Positions 48,823 to 57,626 of a stretch of 64,000 nucleotides of DNA are shown piece by piece; the stretch's first letter is position 1; every line of letters starts with the position of its first letter. Source of the stretch: Chitinophaga sp. LS1 (lineage in GTDB: Bacteria; Bacteroidota; Bacteroidia; Chitinophagales; Chitinophagaceae); NCBI RefSeq assembly GCF_034274695.1, contig NZ_CP128362.1:1178001-1242000 (forward strand), in the 5' to 3' direction. The notes beneath the pieces are model-generated. The model saw nothing but the letters and a program-made list of their open reading frames with translations, made no database searches and was not told the origin of the DNA. The position numbers and the translations under genes are program-made.

Positions 48823-49731
48823 GAAGTTGTTTATACTTTTAATTTTCTACAAAAAAGGGTTATAAGAGCCAGCCATTGCAATGCCATCCATGTTTCAACA
48901 ATTTTTTCATATCTGACAAGCAATGCTTTAAAAGCATCCATCCAGGCATTGGCATGTTCAATTTTTGTTCGTCTTTTGTAAAGTTGATCATCAAAATATC
49001 GGTATTCATCACTTTGCTTCTTTTGATTTCGCAAGTTGGGTTTTACATTTAATTCAATCTCGTAGTCAATGCATACTTGTTTTAAATCTTCGCTGTCAAA
49101 TCCAGGATCGGCATTTACAAATATTCCATTGCAATTGATATCGGATTGTTCCAGAACCCCGATCATTTCTTTAAAGAGCTTCACTATATCGTATAAGTCA
49201 TTATGCTCTCCACTTTGCGCTGTTGATACCGTCAGCATCTGACCTCTGTTGTCACATAAGAACAAACTATTACTGGTCTTTGAAGCTTTTCTGCCTTGAT
49301 AACCTACCGCCTGGCCACCACGTTTGACTGGTGTATGGCTACCATCTAACTGGGCGCTTGACAGATCCAGCAGTTTCTTATTACAAGATAAAAGATTGAT
49401 CCAAGCCCTCTTGAATGAACCGTCTTTACTCCATTTTAAAAAATACCTGTGAATATTTTGCCACGAGGTCGCCCCTTTATCAAAATATTCGCAAATACTC
49501 AACTCTCGCCACTGGCAGCCTGTTTTCATTCGCTTTAAAATCAACTGAACCACTTTTACTAAATCTATCCTGGCCTTAAAGCCTCTTTTGCCTTTGCTTA
49601 AATGTGGTAAAATCCAATCTCGTACCTTATCTTCGTCTATGAGTCCCAGAATTATTCGTTTTTATTTGCTAAAACAAAAATCCTTAATTCCTGGGACTTC
49701 CTTTTTTCCTTCAAAAAGTGTAAACAACTTC
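48823..49731. mobile_element. IS5-family-like insertion sequence, 909 bp
   Basis: Terminal inverted repeats GAAGTTGTTTAyACTTTT are at both ends. The 3-bp sequence ATT is duplicated at 48820-48822 and 49732-49734. The uninterrupted copy of the target at 58.2 kb has a single ATT, which fixes both ends exactly. It encodes one DDE transposase on the minus strand. Confidence 0.92.
48831..49649 (-). CDS. IS5-family DDE transposase
   Basis: Open from a CTG at 49649 (GLIDEDKVRDWILPHLSKG) to 48831, about 272 residues. The first ATG would be at 49526 region and too far in; a related IS end at 51.4 kb has ATG at the equivalent position, so the CTG is either an alternative start or a mutated one. DDE elements: AQLDGSHTPVKRGG (Asp), VNADPGFDSEDL (Asp) and TKIEHANAWMDAFKALLVRY (Glu). 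Length is normal for the family, so the element could still be mobile if translation starts. Confidence 0.85.
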   Translation of the reverse strand: MGLIDEDKVRDWILPHLSKGKRGFKARIDLVKVVQLILKRMKTGCQWRELSICEYFDKGATSWQNIHRYFLKWSKDGSFKRAWINLLSCNKKLLDLSSAQLDGSHTPVKRGGQAVGYQGRKASKTSNSLFLCDNRGQMLTVSTAQSGEHNDLYDIVKLFKEMIGVLEQSDINCNGIFVNADPGFDSEDLKQVCIDYEIELNVKPNLRNQKKQSDEYRYFDDQLYKRRTKIEHANAWMDAFKALLVRYEKIVETWMALQWLALITLFCRKLKV

Positions 49732-49889
49732 ATTGACTATTATAGTTATTGGGGTTTTTTTTTGATTTTGCTTGGTATTATTCTGTCTTTTTTTATAAAT
49801 AATAAAAAGTTGAAATGGTTTTCTATTTTAATATTGGTCATAACATACTTTATAATCTTTACGAATATGGGAAAGTTTAATCTGCTTTA

Positions 49890-50751
49890 GAGTATGTTTA
49901 AAATTTGAACAGTCCTATTTTAGAAGTATACTAATGAAGGCTACCTGGATGAAAGCAACAGCAGATTCTGGTAGCTTTTCATAGTCCTTCGATAACCTTC
50001 TAAAGTTATTGAGCCAGGCAAATGATCGTTCGACCTGCCACCTGCCTTTCTGTGGCACAAAACCTTTTTCTGACGGCGGTTTCTGCGTTATTTCCATTTT
50101 CCACTTATAATATTTTTCAACCATTTCGCTAAAATCTCCACAGTATGCTTTGTCTGTACGAATCAGTTTCATCCTATGACTAACTTTATCAATTCTCCAC
50201 AGCAAATCAAAAGCGCCTATAGAATCATGAACATTTGCGCTACTGACACTAATCGCAATCGGTAATCCTAAACTATCAACTGCCAGGTGTCTCTTTCGCC
50301 CATTGATATGTTTGCCTCCATCAATACCGGTTTCTATACTTACAAATGCACTTTTCTTTACGCTTTGACTATCAATAGCACCTACTGATGGAGCGTAATT
50401 GTGTCCCTGATAAATTCTTTCCTTCCTTACCAATTTTAACATCACCTGTTCCAGCACTCCTGATTTCTTCCATTTGTCAAAATAGCAGTAAACTATCTGC
50501 CAGTATGGATATTCACTGCTTAGATTACGCCACTGACTGCCGGTTCTGCAAATCTATAATATAGCATTGAAGATAGTCCGAAGGCAATATTTACGCTTTC
50601 TTTTGTCCGTTAATATATTTTTAATACTTTCCCAGTGCGAATCGGTCAATAATGTGAACTTGCTTCTCATAGTTTGTTTTGTGGTAAATCCAAACTAATT
50701 GATCGATTCGTACTTTCCTAATTTTGGACCCACTGAAATTTAAACATACTC
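49890..50751. mobile_element. Second IS5-family-like element (862 bp) with TA flanks
   Basis: Ends GAGTATGTTTAAAATTT and, inverted, GAGTATGTTTAAATTTC. TA flanks both sides (49888-49889 and 50752-50753). The left flank is the end of the small membrane immunity gene, the right flank is the middle of an immunity-family gene, so the two sides were not contiguous before insertion or have since recombined. Confidence 0.85.
49915..50670 (-). pseudogene. IS5-family transposase with in-frame amber stop
   Basis: The ATG at 50670 opens MRSKFTLLTDSHWESIKNIL, reaches TAG after FNAIL, and continues in the same frame as ICRTGSQWRNLSSEYPYW and then the full catalytic region (GAIDSQSVKKSA, IRTDKAYCGD, RWQVERSFAWLNNFRRLSKD). 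TAG replaces what was probably a Trp codon. Without read-through the catalytic part has no proper start, so the element should be immobile on its own. Confidence 0.88.
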
Positions 50752-51256
50752 TAATATTTTCATCTTTGCCTGATTTTAAAAAAACAAGAAATCATCACAG
50801 CTCGAAAAGGAATTATTTGAAGGCGTATCTATCATTTTTGATAAAAAAAGAAATGATATGCAATTCTCTGATATTGTTAGCTATTTTTTCCCGGATTTAT
50901 TATTCAAGATTAATGGGAATACTATTAAATGTAATCAGCAGACTGATTTAAGTTCCTTTACATTTTGTAGAAAAACATTTGCATTTTTTTATAGTCAAAT
51001 TGTGCAGATAAAGGAAGATGAAAACCATCATGGTATTGTTGATTTTGATCGCAGTGAACCATTTGTAGTAAATGAACCGGGAAGTGGGTTGTTTTTAGTT
51101 ACCAACTCACAGGAGGTGATTGATAGAAGTAATAAATTCATTTTATTGGTGGCAGAATTATTTCTTCATTACTATACTGTTTTTGAGAAATGGGCTTTTG
51201 GATTTTTAAAGGAGAACTATACAAAGATCATTATTCATCCTGAGTTTCAGGCTTAA
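50752..51256 (+). pseudogene. Immunity-family copy C, C-terminal half
   Basis: It begins at the IS end inside IFSSLPDFKK, loses one A in a poly-A tract (7 instead of 8 in copy F) and so shifts frame, then resumes as RNDMQFSDIVSYFFPDL to the common end FLKENYTKIIIHPEFQA. It is closest to copy F at 58.9 kb (shared IVQIKEDENHHG). Confidence 0.85.
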
Positions 51257-51277
51257 GATGATAAATGCATTGTTTTT

Positions 51278-51313
51278 AAAAGTGCCTTCAGATTATACCT
51301 GAAGGCACTTTTT
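51278..51313 (+). terminator. Recurrent GCCTTCAG-type terminator (after copy C)
   Basis: Same stem as at 42051: AAAAGTGCCTTCAG with CTGAAGGCACTTTT. The preceding ~30 bp after the stop codon are also the same as behind copy B. Confidence 0.92.
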
Positions 51314-51399
51314 CTATATTTAATGCATTTGATGCTGCAGGATGTAAATCCGAATGGACAGTATGAATTATTTGATGAATCAGGTTCTCCACTTGAAGC

Positions 51400-51547
51400 G
51401 GGAATAAACGTATTGCATAATAACTGGCGTAATCCGATCTCTTATTTTATCTTCGTCTATGAGTCCCATATTTATTCGTTTTTTTCGCAAAACAAAAATC
51501 TATAATCTCTGGAACTCTTCCTTTTTTATATAAGTTTAAACAACTTC
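51400..51547 (-). mobile_element. End of an IS related to the 48.8-kb element
   Basis: Read on the minus strand it ends in GAAGTTGTTTAAACTTAT, near the inverted repeat of the 909-bp IS, and encodes MGLIDEDKIRDRITPVIM from an ATG, matching the transposase N-terminus there. It then diverges. It abuts the start of copy D. The 51314-51400 stretch upstream reads QDVNPNGQYELFDESGSPLE in one frame but is not assignable. Confidence 0.7.
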
Positions 51548-51565
51548 TTTGTAAAAATGTCTCTT

Positions 51566-52477
51566 ATGAATTTTGTACAATTTATTGCTTGGTTCATTGA
51601 ACCAGCTATCTCAGATTATCGTAAATTGTTAATGGAGGATTTTGAGAATTCGCCAAACTATGCCAGGATGGTAAACCAATTATTTTATTCTAATTTTTCA
51701 TTTCAGGAATTCCTTGAATGGCATAAGCGTGTCGAAATTATAGATTTCGATTTAATAGATCCAATGGGAGTGGAAGAGAAAGATGGAGAATATTGCAGAT
51801 TAGCAGACCTGGATCTGTTTGAATACCAATATAAATACATCAAAGATATTTCAACCAAAGATTATCAGTTTTTTCGGCAGGATTCATATGCTTCTGCTGA
51901 TTTAGCAGCTGAATCTTACCCTCGTCCATATTTCTTAATCAGAGAGGATTTTGTAGAATATCTTGATGATTTAATTTTCTCATCGCTACCGTCTTTTAAA
52001 ATAAACAATACACTGTCGCAGGTTGAGAAAGAACTGTTTGAAGGGGTGTCTATAATCTTTGATAAAAAGAGGAATGAGATGCATTTTAGTGGGATTTCAG
52101 GGTACGTTTTCCCGGATTTATTATTTAAAATAAATGGAAAGATTCTTAAATGTAATCTGCAGACCGATCTAAAATCTTTTACATTCAGCAGAGAAACATT
52201 TTTATTTTTTTATACCCAATATGTATCATTTACGATAGATGCACATCAACGGAGAATTCCCCATTTTAGTAAGGAAGAACCCTTCATAGTGGAGGCACCT
52301 GGAAAGAATATGTTTTTAGTTACAAATTCACAGGGGGTAATAGATAGAAGTAATAGGTTCATACTGTTAGTGGCAGAATTATTTCTTCATTACTATACTG
52401 TTTTTGAGAAATGGGCTTCCGGATTTTTAAAGGAGAACTATACAAAAATCATTAGTCATACTGAGTTTCAGGCTTAA
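51566..52477 (+). CDS. Putative immunity protein, copy D (intact, 303 residues)
   Basis: From ATG 51566 (MNFVQFIAWFIEPAI; an ATG at 51557 adds three residues). It shows all family blocks: EFLEWHKRVEIIDFD, EYCRLADLDLFEYQYKYIKD, YFLIREDFVEYLDDLIFSSL, ELFEGVSIIFDKKRNEM, FFYTQYVSFT and the FLKENYTKIISHTEFQA end. No toxin gene is next to it, so it is an orphan. Retention of an intact frame suggests it still protects against a sibling toxin. Confidence 0.7.
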   Translation: MNFVQFIAWFIEPAISDYRKLLMEDFENSPNYARMVNQLFYSNFSFQEFLEWHKRVEIIDFDLIDPMGVEEKDGEYCRLADLDLFEYQYKYIKDISTKDYQFFRQDSYASADLAAESYPRPYFLIREDFVEYLDDLIFSSLPSFKINNTLSQVEKELFEGVSIIFDKKRNEMHFSGISGYVFPDLLFKINGKILKCNLQTDLKSFTFSRETFLFFYTQYVSFTIDAHQRRIPHFSKEEPFIVEAPGKNMFLVTNSQGVIDRSNRFILLVAELFLHYYTVFEKWASGFLKENYTKIISHTEFQA

Positions 52478-52498
52478 GATGATAAATACATTTTTTTT

Positions 52499-52535
52499 AA
52501 AAGTGCCTTCAGATTATACCTGAAGGCACTTTTTC
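52499..52535 (+). terminator. Recurrent GCCTTCAG-type terminator (after copy D)
   Basis: AAAAGTGCCTTCAG/CTGAAGGCACTTTTT, again directly behind the immunity stop codon. Confidence 0.92.
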
Positions 52536-52616
52536 TATATTAATAGTCAGTATTGTCCGGGTAAAAAATAGGATTAAAACAAAAAAGGGGCAATTACGCC
52601 CCAATAGTTTATAATT

Positions 52617-53129
52617 TTGGGTTACCACACTCAAAACATAAACTTGGATAAAGATAGAAAATTTCCCGGACACCCGGTTTTATCACAAATATTAGATGTA
52701 ATACCCAATTCACTAATACAATCAGCTAACCGGAAGCATAATTCAAACCGGTACTATAAGCGGCTGCCGCTGCGGGTTCATTTAGTAACGCTGCTGTATG
52801 GTGTATTCAGTTATTGCAATTGCCTTCGGGAGATTTGCGAAGGAATGCTCGGTTGTGAAGGGAAGTTATCTCATTTGGGTCTTGACAAAGCGCCTGCCCG
52901 AAGTACTATATCAGATGCTAATACGAACCGAAGCTACCAGGTCTTTGAAACAATCTATTACGGATTACTGAAGAAATATCATTCATTTATATCGGACAGC
53001 CGCCTGAAAGGCTTAAGTATCAGGAACCTGAAGATCATTGATAGTACAACGATTTCTTTGTTTAGTGAGATATTGCAAGGTGTAGGTCGAAACAGATTAG
53101 ATGGTTCCAGGAAAAAGGGAGGTATCTAA
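52617..53129 (+). pseudogene. IS4-family transposase (DUF4372 type), N-terminal fragment
   Basis: The frame reads KFPGHPVLSQILDVIPNSLI, NRYYKRLPLRVHLVTLLYGV and ARSTISDANTNRSYQVFE, the DUF4372-like N-terminus of IS4-family transposases, up to RNRLDGSRKKGGI with the first catalytic region IIDSTTISLF. It then ends at 53129, about 170 of an expected ~370 residues. The start is TTG-type. An inverted GGGGC/GCCCC hairpin lies just upstream (52594-52611). Confidence 0.82.
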
Positions 53130-53136
53130 AACAACC

Positions 53137-53301
53137 AGACCAACAACAATAACCAACCCTACCGTTCCATTAATATACCCATCATCTTTCAATACTTCCT
53201 TAAACGGACACCTGCAACTAAAAATAGTCCAACGTATGCCCCCGGTACCTGAAAATAATAAGTAATATAATTTCGGCTATTATTTCCAAAATAGTTTCCA
53301 T
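53137..53301 (-). pseudogene. Small membrane protein remnant
   Basis: From ATG 53301 the minus strand reads METILEIIAEIILLIIF, then in other frames VPGAYVGLFLVAGVRL and KEVLKDDGYINGTVGLVI, running into the truncated IS4. Two frame changes are needed. It looks like a small Bacteroidota membrane protein cut by the IS. The rest of 53302-53621 holds only a weak CCGG hairpin near 53501-53518. Confidence 0.4.
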
Positions 53302-53621
53302 CTTATTGATTTTTTTACGATAGCCCTTTATTGATTTCTTTTAAGACCATCCCCAATTTTAAAGACGAATTGCATCCCTAAATAACCGGCAAACGATTTA
53401 GCCTATATCAGTGAACAGAAAAGGGATAGAATGAAGGGGCAAGAGTCAATGATGCGAGCTAGGTAATGTACCCAAATTCCAATTTATTAATAATAAAAAA
53501 CCGGAGCTATGCCCGGGTCTTTATTATAAGAATTCTATAAGAGTTCTTTTCTCAAGCTTCCTTTCGCACCGAATCCAAAGTCTCCTGCTAAATCCCCCTG
53601 CTTTGCGCAGATGTATAGGAA

Positions 53622-54170
53622 TTAATATATACCTCCAGTATCAGTTTGAGCAACCAGCATTTGCAATTGCTTTCTTATTTCAGAAAACAACTTCCTATCG
53701 TTCTTACGCCAGGATATAAGCCTTGGTCTGCTTACTAATACCGCTGTGTTGTTATAATTGCAATTACAAGGGAAACGGCCCTCAGTTAAAAAAGAGCATA
53801 TTTCATAATCTGCCTGAATAATAGAAATCTCAATGCTATGAAATTTGTTTTCAATAATCATTACTTTCTTTCTCTTACTTTTAAAGTACCTGAAAACATC
53901 TTTCAATTTCTCCTGCTTTCTCACACAATTACCCCCATAGTAATTTCTCTCATGCATAGGTAATAGGAACGCCTCTAAAAAGCTCTTTTCTGTCATTGTA
54001 TCTACTTTAGTTATCCTCATATACAATTGCACCAAATCATCTTCACTATAATACATGTTAACACCATGTCCAGACCATAATTTATAATGATACTTTACTT
54101 GAATAAGATACTTTGCAAAACTTACTTCATAAAACGAGAGCATTAATATTAACACCAATAATTTTTTCAT
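53622..54170 (-). CDS. Secreted hypothetical protein, putative immunity to the HExxH tip
   Basis: 182 residues with a signal peptide MKKLLVLILMLSFYEVSFA. The mature part is basic and contains Cys pairs (NCVRKQEK, FPCNCNYN). It begins 5 bp after the stop of the metallopeptidase-like RHS tip, in the position of an immunity gene. An exported antidote would suit a protease acting in the periplasm. Family not recognised. Confidence 0.6.
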   Translation of the reverse strand: MKKLLVLILMLSFYEVSFAKYLIQVKYHYKLWSGHGVNMYYSEDDLVQLYMRITKVDTMTEKSFLEAFLLPMHERNYYGGNCVRKQEKLKDVFRYFKSKRKKVMIIENKFHSIEISIIQADYEICSFLTEGRFPCNCNYNNTAVLVSRPRLISWRKNDRKLFSEIRKQLQMLVAQTDTGGIY

Positions 54171-54175
54171 AAAGA

Positions 54176-55097
54176 TTAATTTTCTTGTATTACATCAGGT
54201 ACTCTGGGTACACCTTTAATTATTTTCTCTGCAGCTTCAGGGCTTAAGCTATTATCAACACCTTCAACTGTAGTAGTATTACCATCTGCATCTACATATC
54301 TTGTCCCGTAGTGCATCCATCCTCCCAAGCCATGATCATCAATATTGTTAGGAATTCTTTCAGAATACCCATAAAGGAATAACAAAAAATGGGTTAATTC
54401 ATGACGTTCTGCTTGATACAAAGGATAAATGCCTCTTTGGGGATTAATACGAATTGATGAAAGCTGGGTTACACCCTTGTCATCAATCTTCTCTTTCTAC
54501 ATTGATACACCCTTTACTGTAGGTACAGGATAACAAAGGGGGCTTAATTCATCTGTTGCAATTTTTTGACTCCATAAATCATCTGCCAATTGGGTCTGCT
54601 TTGTAACTTTTGGATCAAAAGTTTTAAAATTGAACCTGAATTCCACTGGCAATCCATCTTCATCTAAAAAACCTTTCCCATTACCGTTATAACCTGTGTT
54701 AATCGCCCACCGTAAGCTACTCAGTTCTAAAAATTTATATGCACCATTTTTCCCTTTTTCATTAGCAGCAATATATACATCAACCTCTAAGACACGCTTG
54801 ATTGGGGCAGCAATACCTGACTCTGCGTCAATTTTCATTATTCTGTAAGAAATCCGCTCCTGACCATCCAAATCCACCATACATACCGGACTGTTGCTAC
54901 TAAATTGATAAGGGGGTAAGCATTGGATATTTATTGGACAGAGGATCCGTGCTTAAAAACTTACCTGGCCTCGGATCATATATCCTCATCCCATAATCCT
55001 GCTGATTCCCATTTCCCTTCACCTCATTATCATTCTCCTTACCATTGAACCCATACCTATATCCACCACTACTATAACTCCTATCCGGCTGAATCAT
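54176..55097 (-). pseudogene. RHS core end with zinc-metallopeptidase-like tip, broken twice
   Basis: It begins at MIQPDRSYSSGGYRYGF and passes IYDPRPGKFLSTDPL. In the C5T2 run near 54910 one extra base shifts the frame; PYQFSSNSPVCMVDLDGQE then continues the core boundary. The tip reads RISYRIMKIDAESGIAAP to VPTVKGVSM, hits TAG at 54497, and goes on in the same frame to YQAERHELTHFLLFLYGYSE with an HELTH zinc motif, ending RVPDVIQEN at 54176. A peptidase toxin is inferred from HExxH and the partner gene. It is inactive as read. Confidence 0.75.
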
Positions 55098-55304
55098 ACT
55101 TCTGTTTTTGCATAATTCCGGATGTTTTCAATACAATTAGGAATGGTGAGGACCGAGTTATTACCCTGCTCCGCATCATTAGGTGATTTATCAAAATCCT
55201 CCATTAATTGTTTTATGGTAACCAGAAATAGCAGGTTCAATGAAGTAAGCTATAAATTGTACAAAATTCATAAGAGATTTCTTCTCAAGCCGCTGTCTAT
55301 AGAA
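55098..55304. other. Unassigned spacer between RHS modules
   Basis: About 200 bp between the RHS fragment and the hairpin at 55305. One stretch (TTGTACAAAATTCATAAGAGA near 55257-55277, shorter core quoted as ACAAAATTCATAA) equals the reversed start of an immunity-family gene, so it may hold another scar. No gene is supported. Confidence 0.4.
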
Positions 55305-55340
55305 GAAAAAGCGCCTTCACATTTGCAGATGTGAAGGCGC
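55305..55340 (-). terminator. Recurrent hairpin terminator (GCGCCTTCACAT type)
   Basis: GCGCCTTCACAT (55311-55322) pairs with ATGTGAAGGCGC (55329-55340); a run of T follows on the minus strand. It ends the two-helix immunity gene at 55371. Confidence 0.9.
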
Positions 55341-55370
55341 TCCATAAGATGATATTCTACTCTATCATTA

Positions 55371-55853
55371 CTAAATAGCCTCATTTATATTAACCCTGAT
55401 AGAATTTTTTATTTCGCTTTCTATTTTCCTCATATATTCAGAGGGGTCAATTGAATCAAAGATATTCTCTTCATTATCTTCATTAATTAAGTATCTAATC
55501 CGGTAAGATCGGTTACCAACTTTTAATCTGTAATATCTAAACCCTGATGAAATATTTAATCCAAGAGTTTCCAATCTAAAAGATAAAAATTCATTGACAT
55601 CATATTTAACTGTTTTTTCTCTCTTTTTCATGATGATGCAATTTTCTATTTTGGAAAACCAGATCTCATAGTCATTGAAAGCTATTCTATAGGCAACTGA
55701 GATAGTCACACCAGTAATTAGGACATTAAATATGATATGCTCTATACCGAAATTTCTAAATAAAATATTGCCCAATACTAATAATAATGGAAAGCAACAT
55801 AAAAGAAAAGTTATTATTCTAGCTGAGTTAGTACCCGTCGAAATTTTTATCAT
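55371..55853 (-). CDS. Two-helix membrane protein, putative immunity
   Basis: 160 residues from ATG 55853 (MIKISTGTNSARIITFLLCC; an ATG at 55886 would overlap the tip frame). Two helices near the N-terminus (IITFLLCCFPLLLVLGNILF and IIFNVLITGVTISVAYRIAF) precede a cytoplasmic PH-like beta domain (IWFSKIENCIIMKKREKTVK). It sits directly after a glycine-rich RHS tip and before a strong terminator. The layout parallels the 46.6-47.9 kb pair. Family not recognised. Confidence 0.62.
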   Translation of the reverse strand: MIKISTGTNSARIITFLLCCFPLLLVLGNILFRNFGIEHIIFNVLITGVTISVAYRIAFNDYEIWFSKIENCIIMKKREKTVKYDVNEFLSFRLETLGLNISSGFRYYRLKVGNRSYRIRYLINEDNEENIFDSIDPSEYMRKIESEIKNSIRVNINEAI

Positions 55854-55863
55854 CTCTATTTTT

Positions 55864-57204
55864 TTAATCCTTAATGAATCTAACACCTACTTCAACATTA
55901 TATTCTCCAACAATCATAAATCCTGCACCTGCACCATTTCCAACACTATTCTTGACGGTTGTTTTTTTTGAACCATCCTTTTCAACACTGGTCTCTTTGG
56001 ATAGATTCACATTTATTGGACCATAAGAGGTACCTCCCTGGAATGCGGTTGTCTTATTGGTAACTTCTTTGGCTTTAGTATCATATGTGTATTCTATATT
56101 TCCACCTCCTCCTACGCCAACAGGTAACCCCAAAGCTGTTGCTGCATAAGACAGATTTAAACCCTGACTTGCAACAATAGTTCCCTCTTTTCCCAGGAAG
56201 TTAACATTATATTCAAATTTACCAGTATTAACATTTAAGTCTCCGCTAACTTTTAGCATTTGCATTGAGCCTAAATTGATATCAAATCCTATATTATTCT
56301 TTAACTCCAAAGCGGCTCTTGCCCCAAGTGAGAAAGCCCCTTCAACATGTCCGTAAACTTCAAGACTTGAATGTTTATAAACGTAATTTGCAAATTTACA
56401 ACCGTTCGTACATTATTATAAATTGTACTAATTTTACTTATTGCCTCTTGGGCTTTGTATAAAATATCTGGCCAACCTTCCTCGTTACCATCAATATCAA
56501 CAAACGTGACAGGCTTATTCCCTGCAAACTGATATGGAGTGTAAAATGGATAATCCTTCATCAACGGATCCCCGCTCAAAAATCTCCCCACCCTCGGATC
56601 ATAAATCCTCATTCCATAATCCTGCTGATTCCCATCTCCCTTCACCTCATTATCATTTTCCTTACCATTAAATCCATACCTATACCCACCACTACTATAA
56701 CTTCTATCCGGCTGAATCATACCAAACGGATAATAATCATTCGCACTCAATACCAACGCCGTATTATCTGATTTCAATTCATCACTTACCGTAGAAACAA
56801 TATTACCTAAATGATTTGACAACTCATACTGCTTCTTATTAGTAGCACCCCATAAAGTAGCAGTGCCACTCACACCAGCAGTTATAATCAAATCAGGATA
56901 CCATGAACCTAAACGACTAGTACCATATAATTGTTGTTCTTTCCAATAAACATTAGCATCACCATCCTTATTGCCATAAACCGCCAGTAAATCCCCAGTC
57001 GCATCCCTCACATACCAGGTTTTATCAACCTGTGTACCATGGGTATAAGCCTTATAAACACGATTCCCATCGGCATCATACTTATACTCAATTTCGCTGC
57101 CATCTGTCTTGGTGATCTTCTTGATTTTACCATACATCGTCCAAGTAACATTAGATATCCCTCCCTGCAAATCACTCACCATATTCCCAATCAAATCATA
57201 TCAA
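55864..57204 (-). pseudogene. RHS core fragment plus glycine-rich tip, frameshifted
   Basis: It begins inside core (MIGNMVSDLQGGISNVTW), passes YKYDADGNRVYKAYTHG, WYVRDATGDLLAVYGNKDGD, RYGFNGKENDNEVKGD, YDPRVGRFLSGDPL and the boundary KPVTFVDIDGNEE. Near 56390 the tip frame changes from NNVRTVVNLQITF to KFANYVYKHSSLEVYGHVEG, then LELKNNIGFDINLGSM and GVGGGGNIEYTYDTKAK to IVGEYNVEVGVRFIKD. The tip is a Gly/Asn-rich beta domain without nuclease or protease motifs. The 5' end is joined to an immunity-family fragment at about 57205. Confidence 0.75.
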
Positions 57205-57207
57205 ATA

Positions 57208-57573
57208 ATACGGGCCGGGTAGAGAATCAGCTGCCAATTCAAAAGAAGGATAAGCATATTGCCGAAAAAATTGGTAATGCTTTATATCACTATCTTTCAA
57301 GTATTTAAATTGATATTCAAACAGATCCAAATCTTCCAATCTTCAATATTCTCCCTGCTTTTCTTCTCTTTTTCTTGGTTTAATAATATCAAAATTTATT
57401 ATCTGTACATTCTTATGCCATTCAATAAATTGTTGAAATGAAAAATCAGAATAAAAAAGTTTGTTTACTATTCTTGCATACTCTGGCGATTTTTCAAAAT
57501 CTTCCAATAGTAATTGATGATAACCCAATATAGCAGGGTTTATAAACTCAGGAACAATTATCATTCTGTTCAT
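57208..57573 (-). pseudogene. Immunity-family copy E, N-terminal part with nonsense codon
   Basis: From 57573 it reads MNRMIIVPEFINPAILGYHQ and FQQFIEWHKNVQIINFDIIK up to GEY, then TGA where other copies have the TGC of EYCRLxDLDLFEY. The same frame continues RLEDLDLFEYQFKYLKDSD to SLPGPYYL and is then fused to RHS core. A C-to-A substitution explains the stop. Confidence 0.85.
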
Positions 57574-57577
57574 ATAA

Positions 57578-57614
57578 CCAAAGCGTCTTCAGATTTTCAT
57601 ATGAAGACGCTTTG
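57578..57614 (-). terminator. Recurrent hairpin (GCGTCTTCA type)
   Basis: CCAAAGCGTCTTCA pairs with TGAAGACGCTTTGG. It lies after the small frame ending at 57627 and before copy E. No clear T run. Confidence 0.7.
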
Positions 57615-57626
57615 GGGAGAAAACGA

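Larger units (their letters stand above)
48682..49890 (+). pseudogene. Small membrane immunity gene split by an insertion sequence
   Basis: 48682-48822 encodes the first 47 residues (MIRKIFNFIPLLIGLFFLSS...) and 49735-49890 the last 51 (SYWGFFLILLGIILSFF... to GKFNLL). Joined without the IS and one ATT they give the same 98-residue protein as the intact minus-strand copy at 58095-58391. The protein has three hydrophobic helices. It starts 1 bp after the decayed toxin tip. Confidence 0.88.

Noticed and set aside
42051..52535. Repeated hairpins as a CRISPR-like or REP array
   Set aside because: The copies are far apart, each directly behind a stop codon with a T run, and have no regular spacers; terminators explain them.
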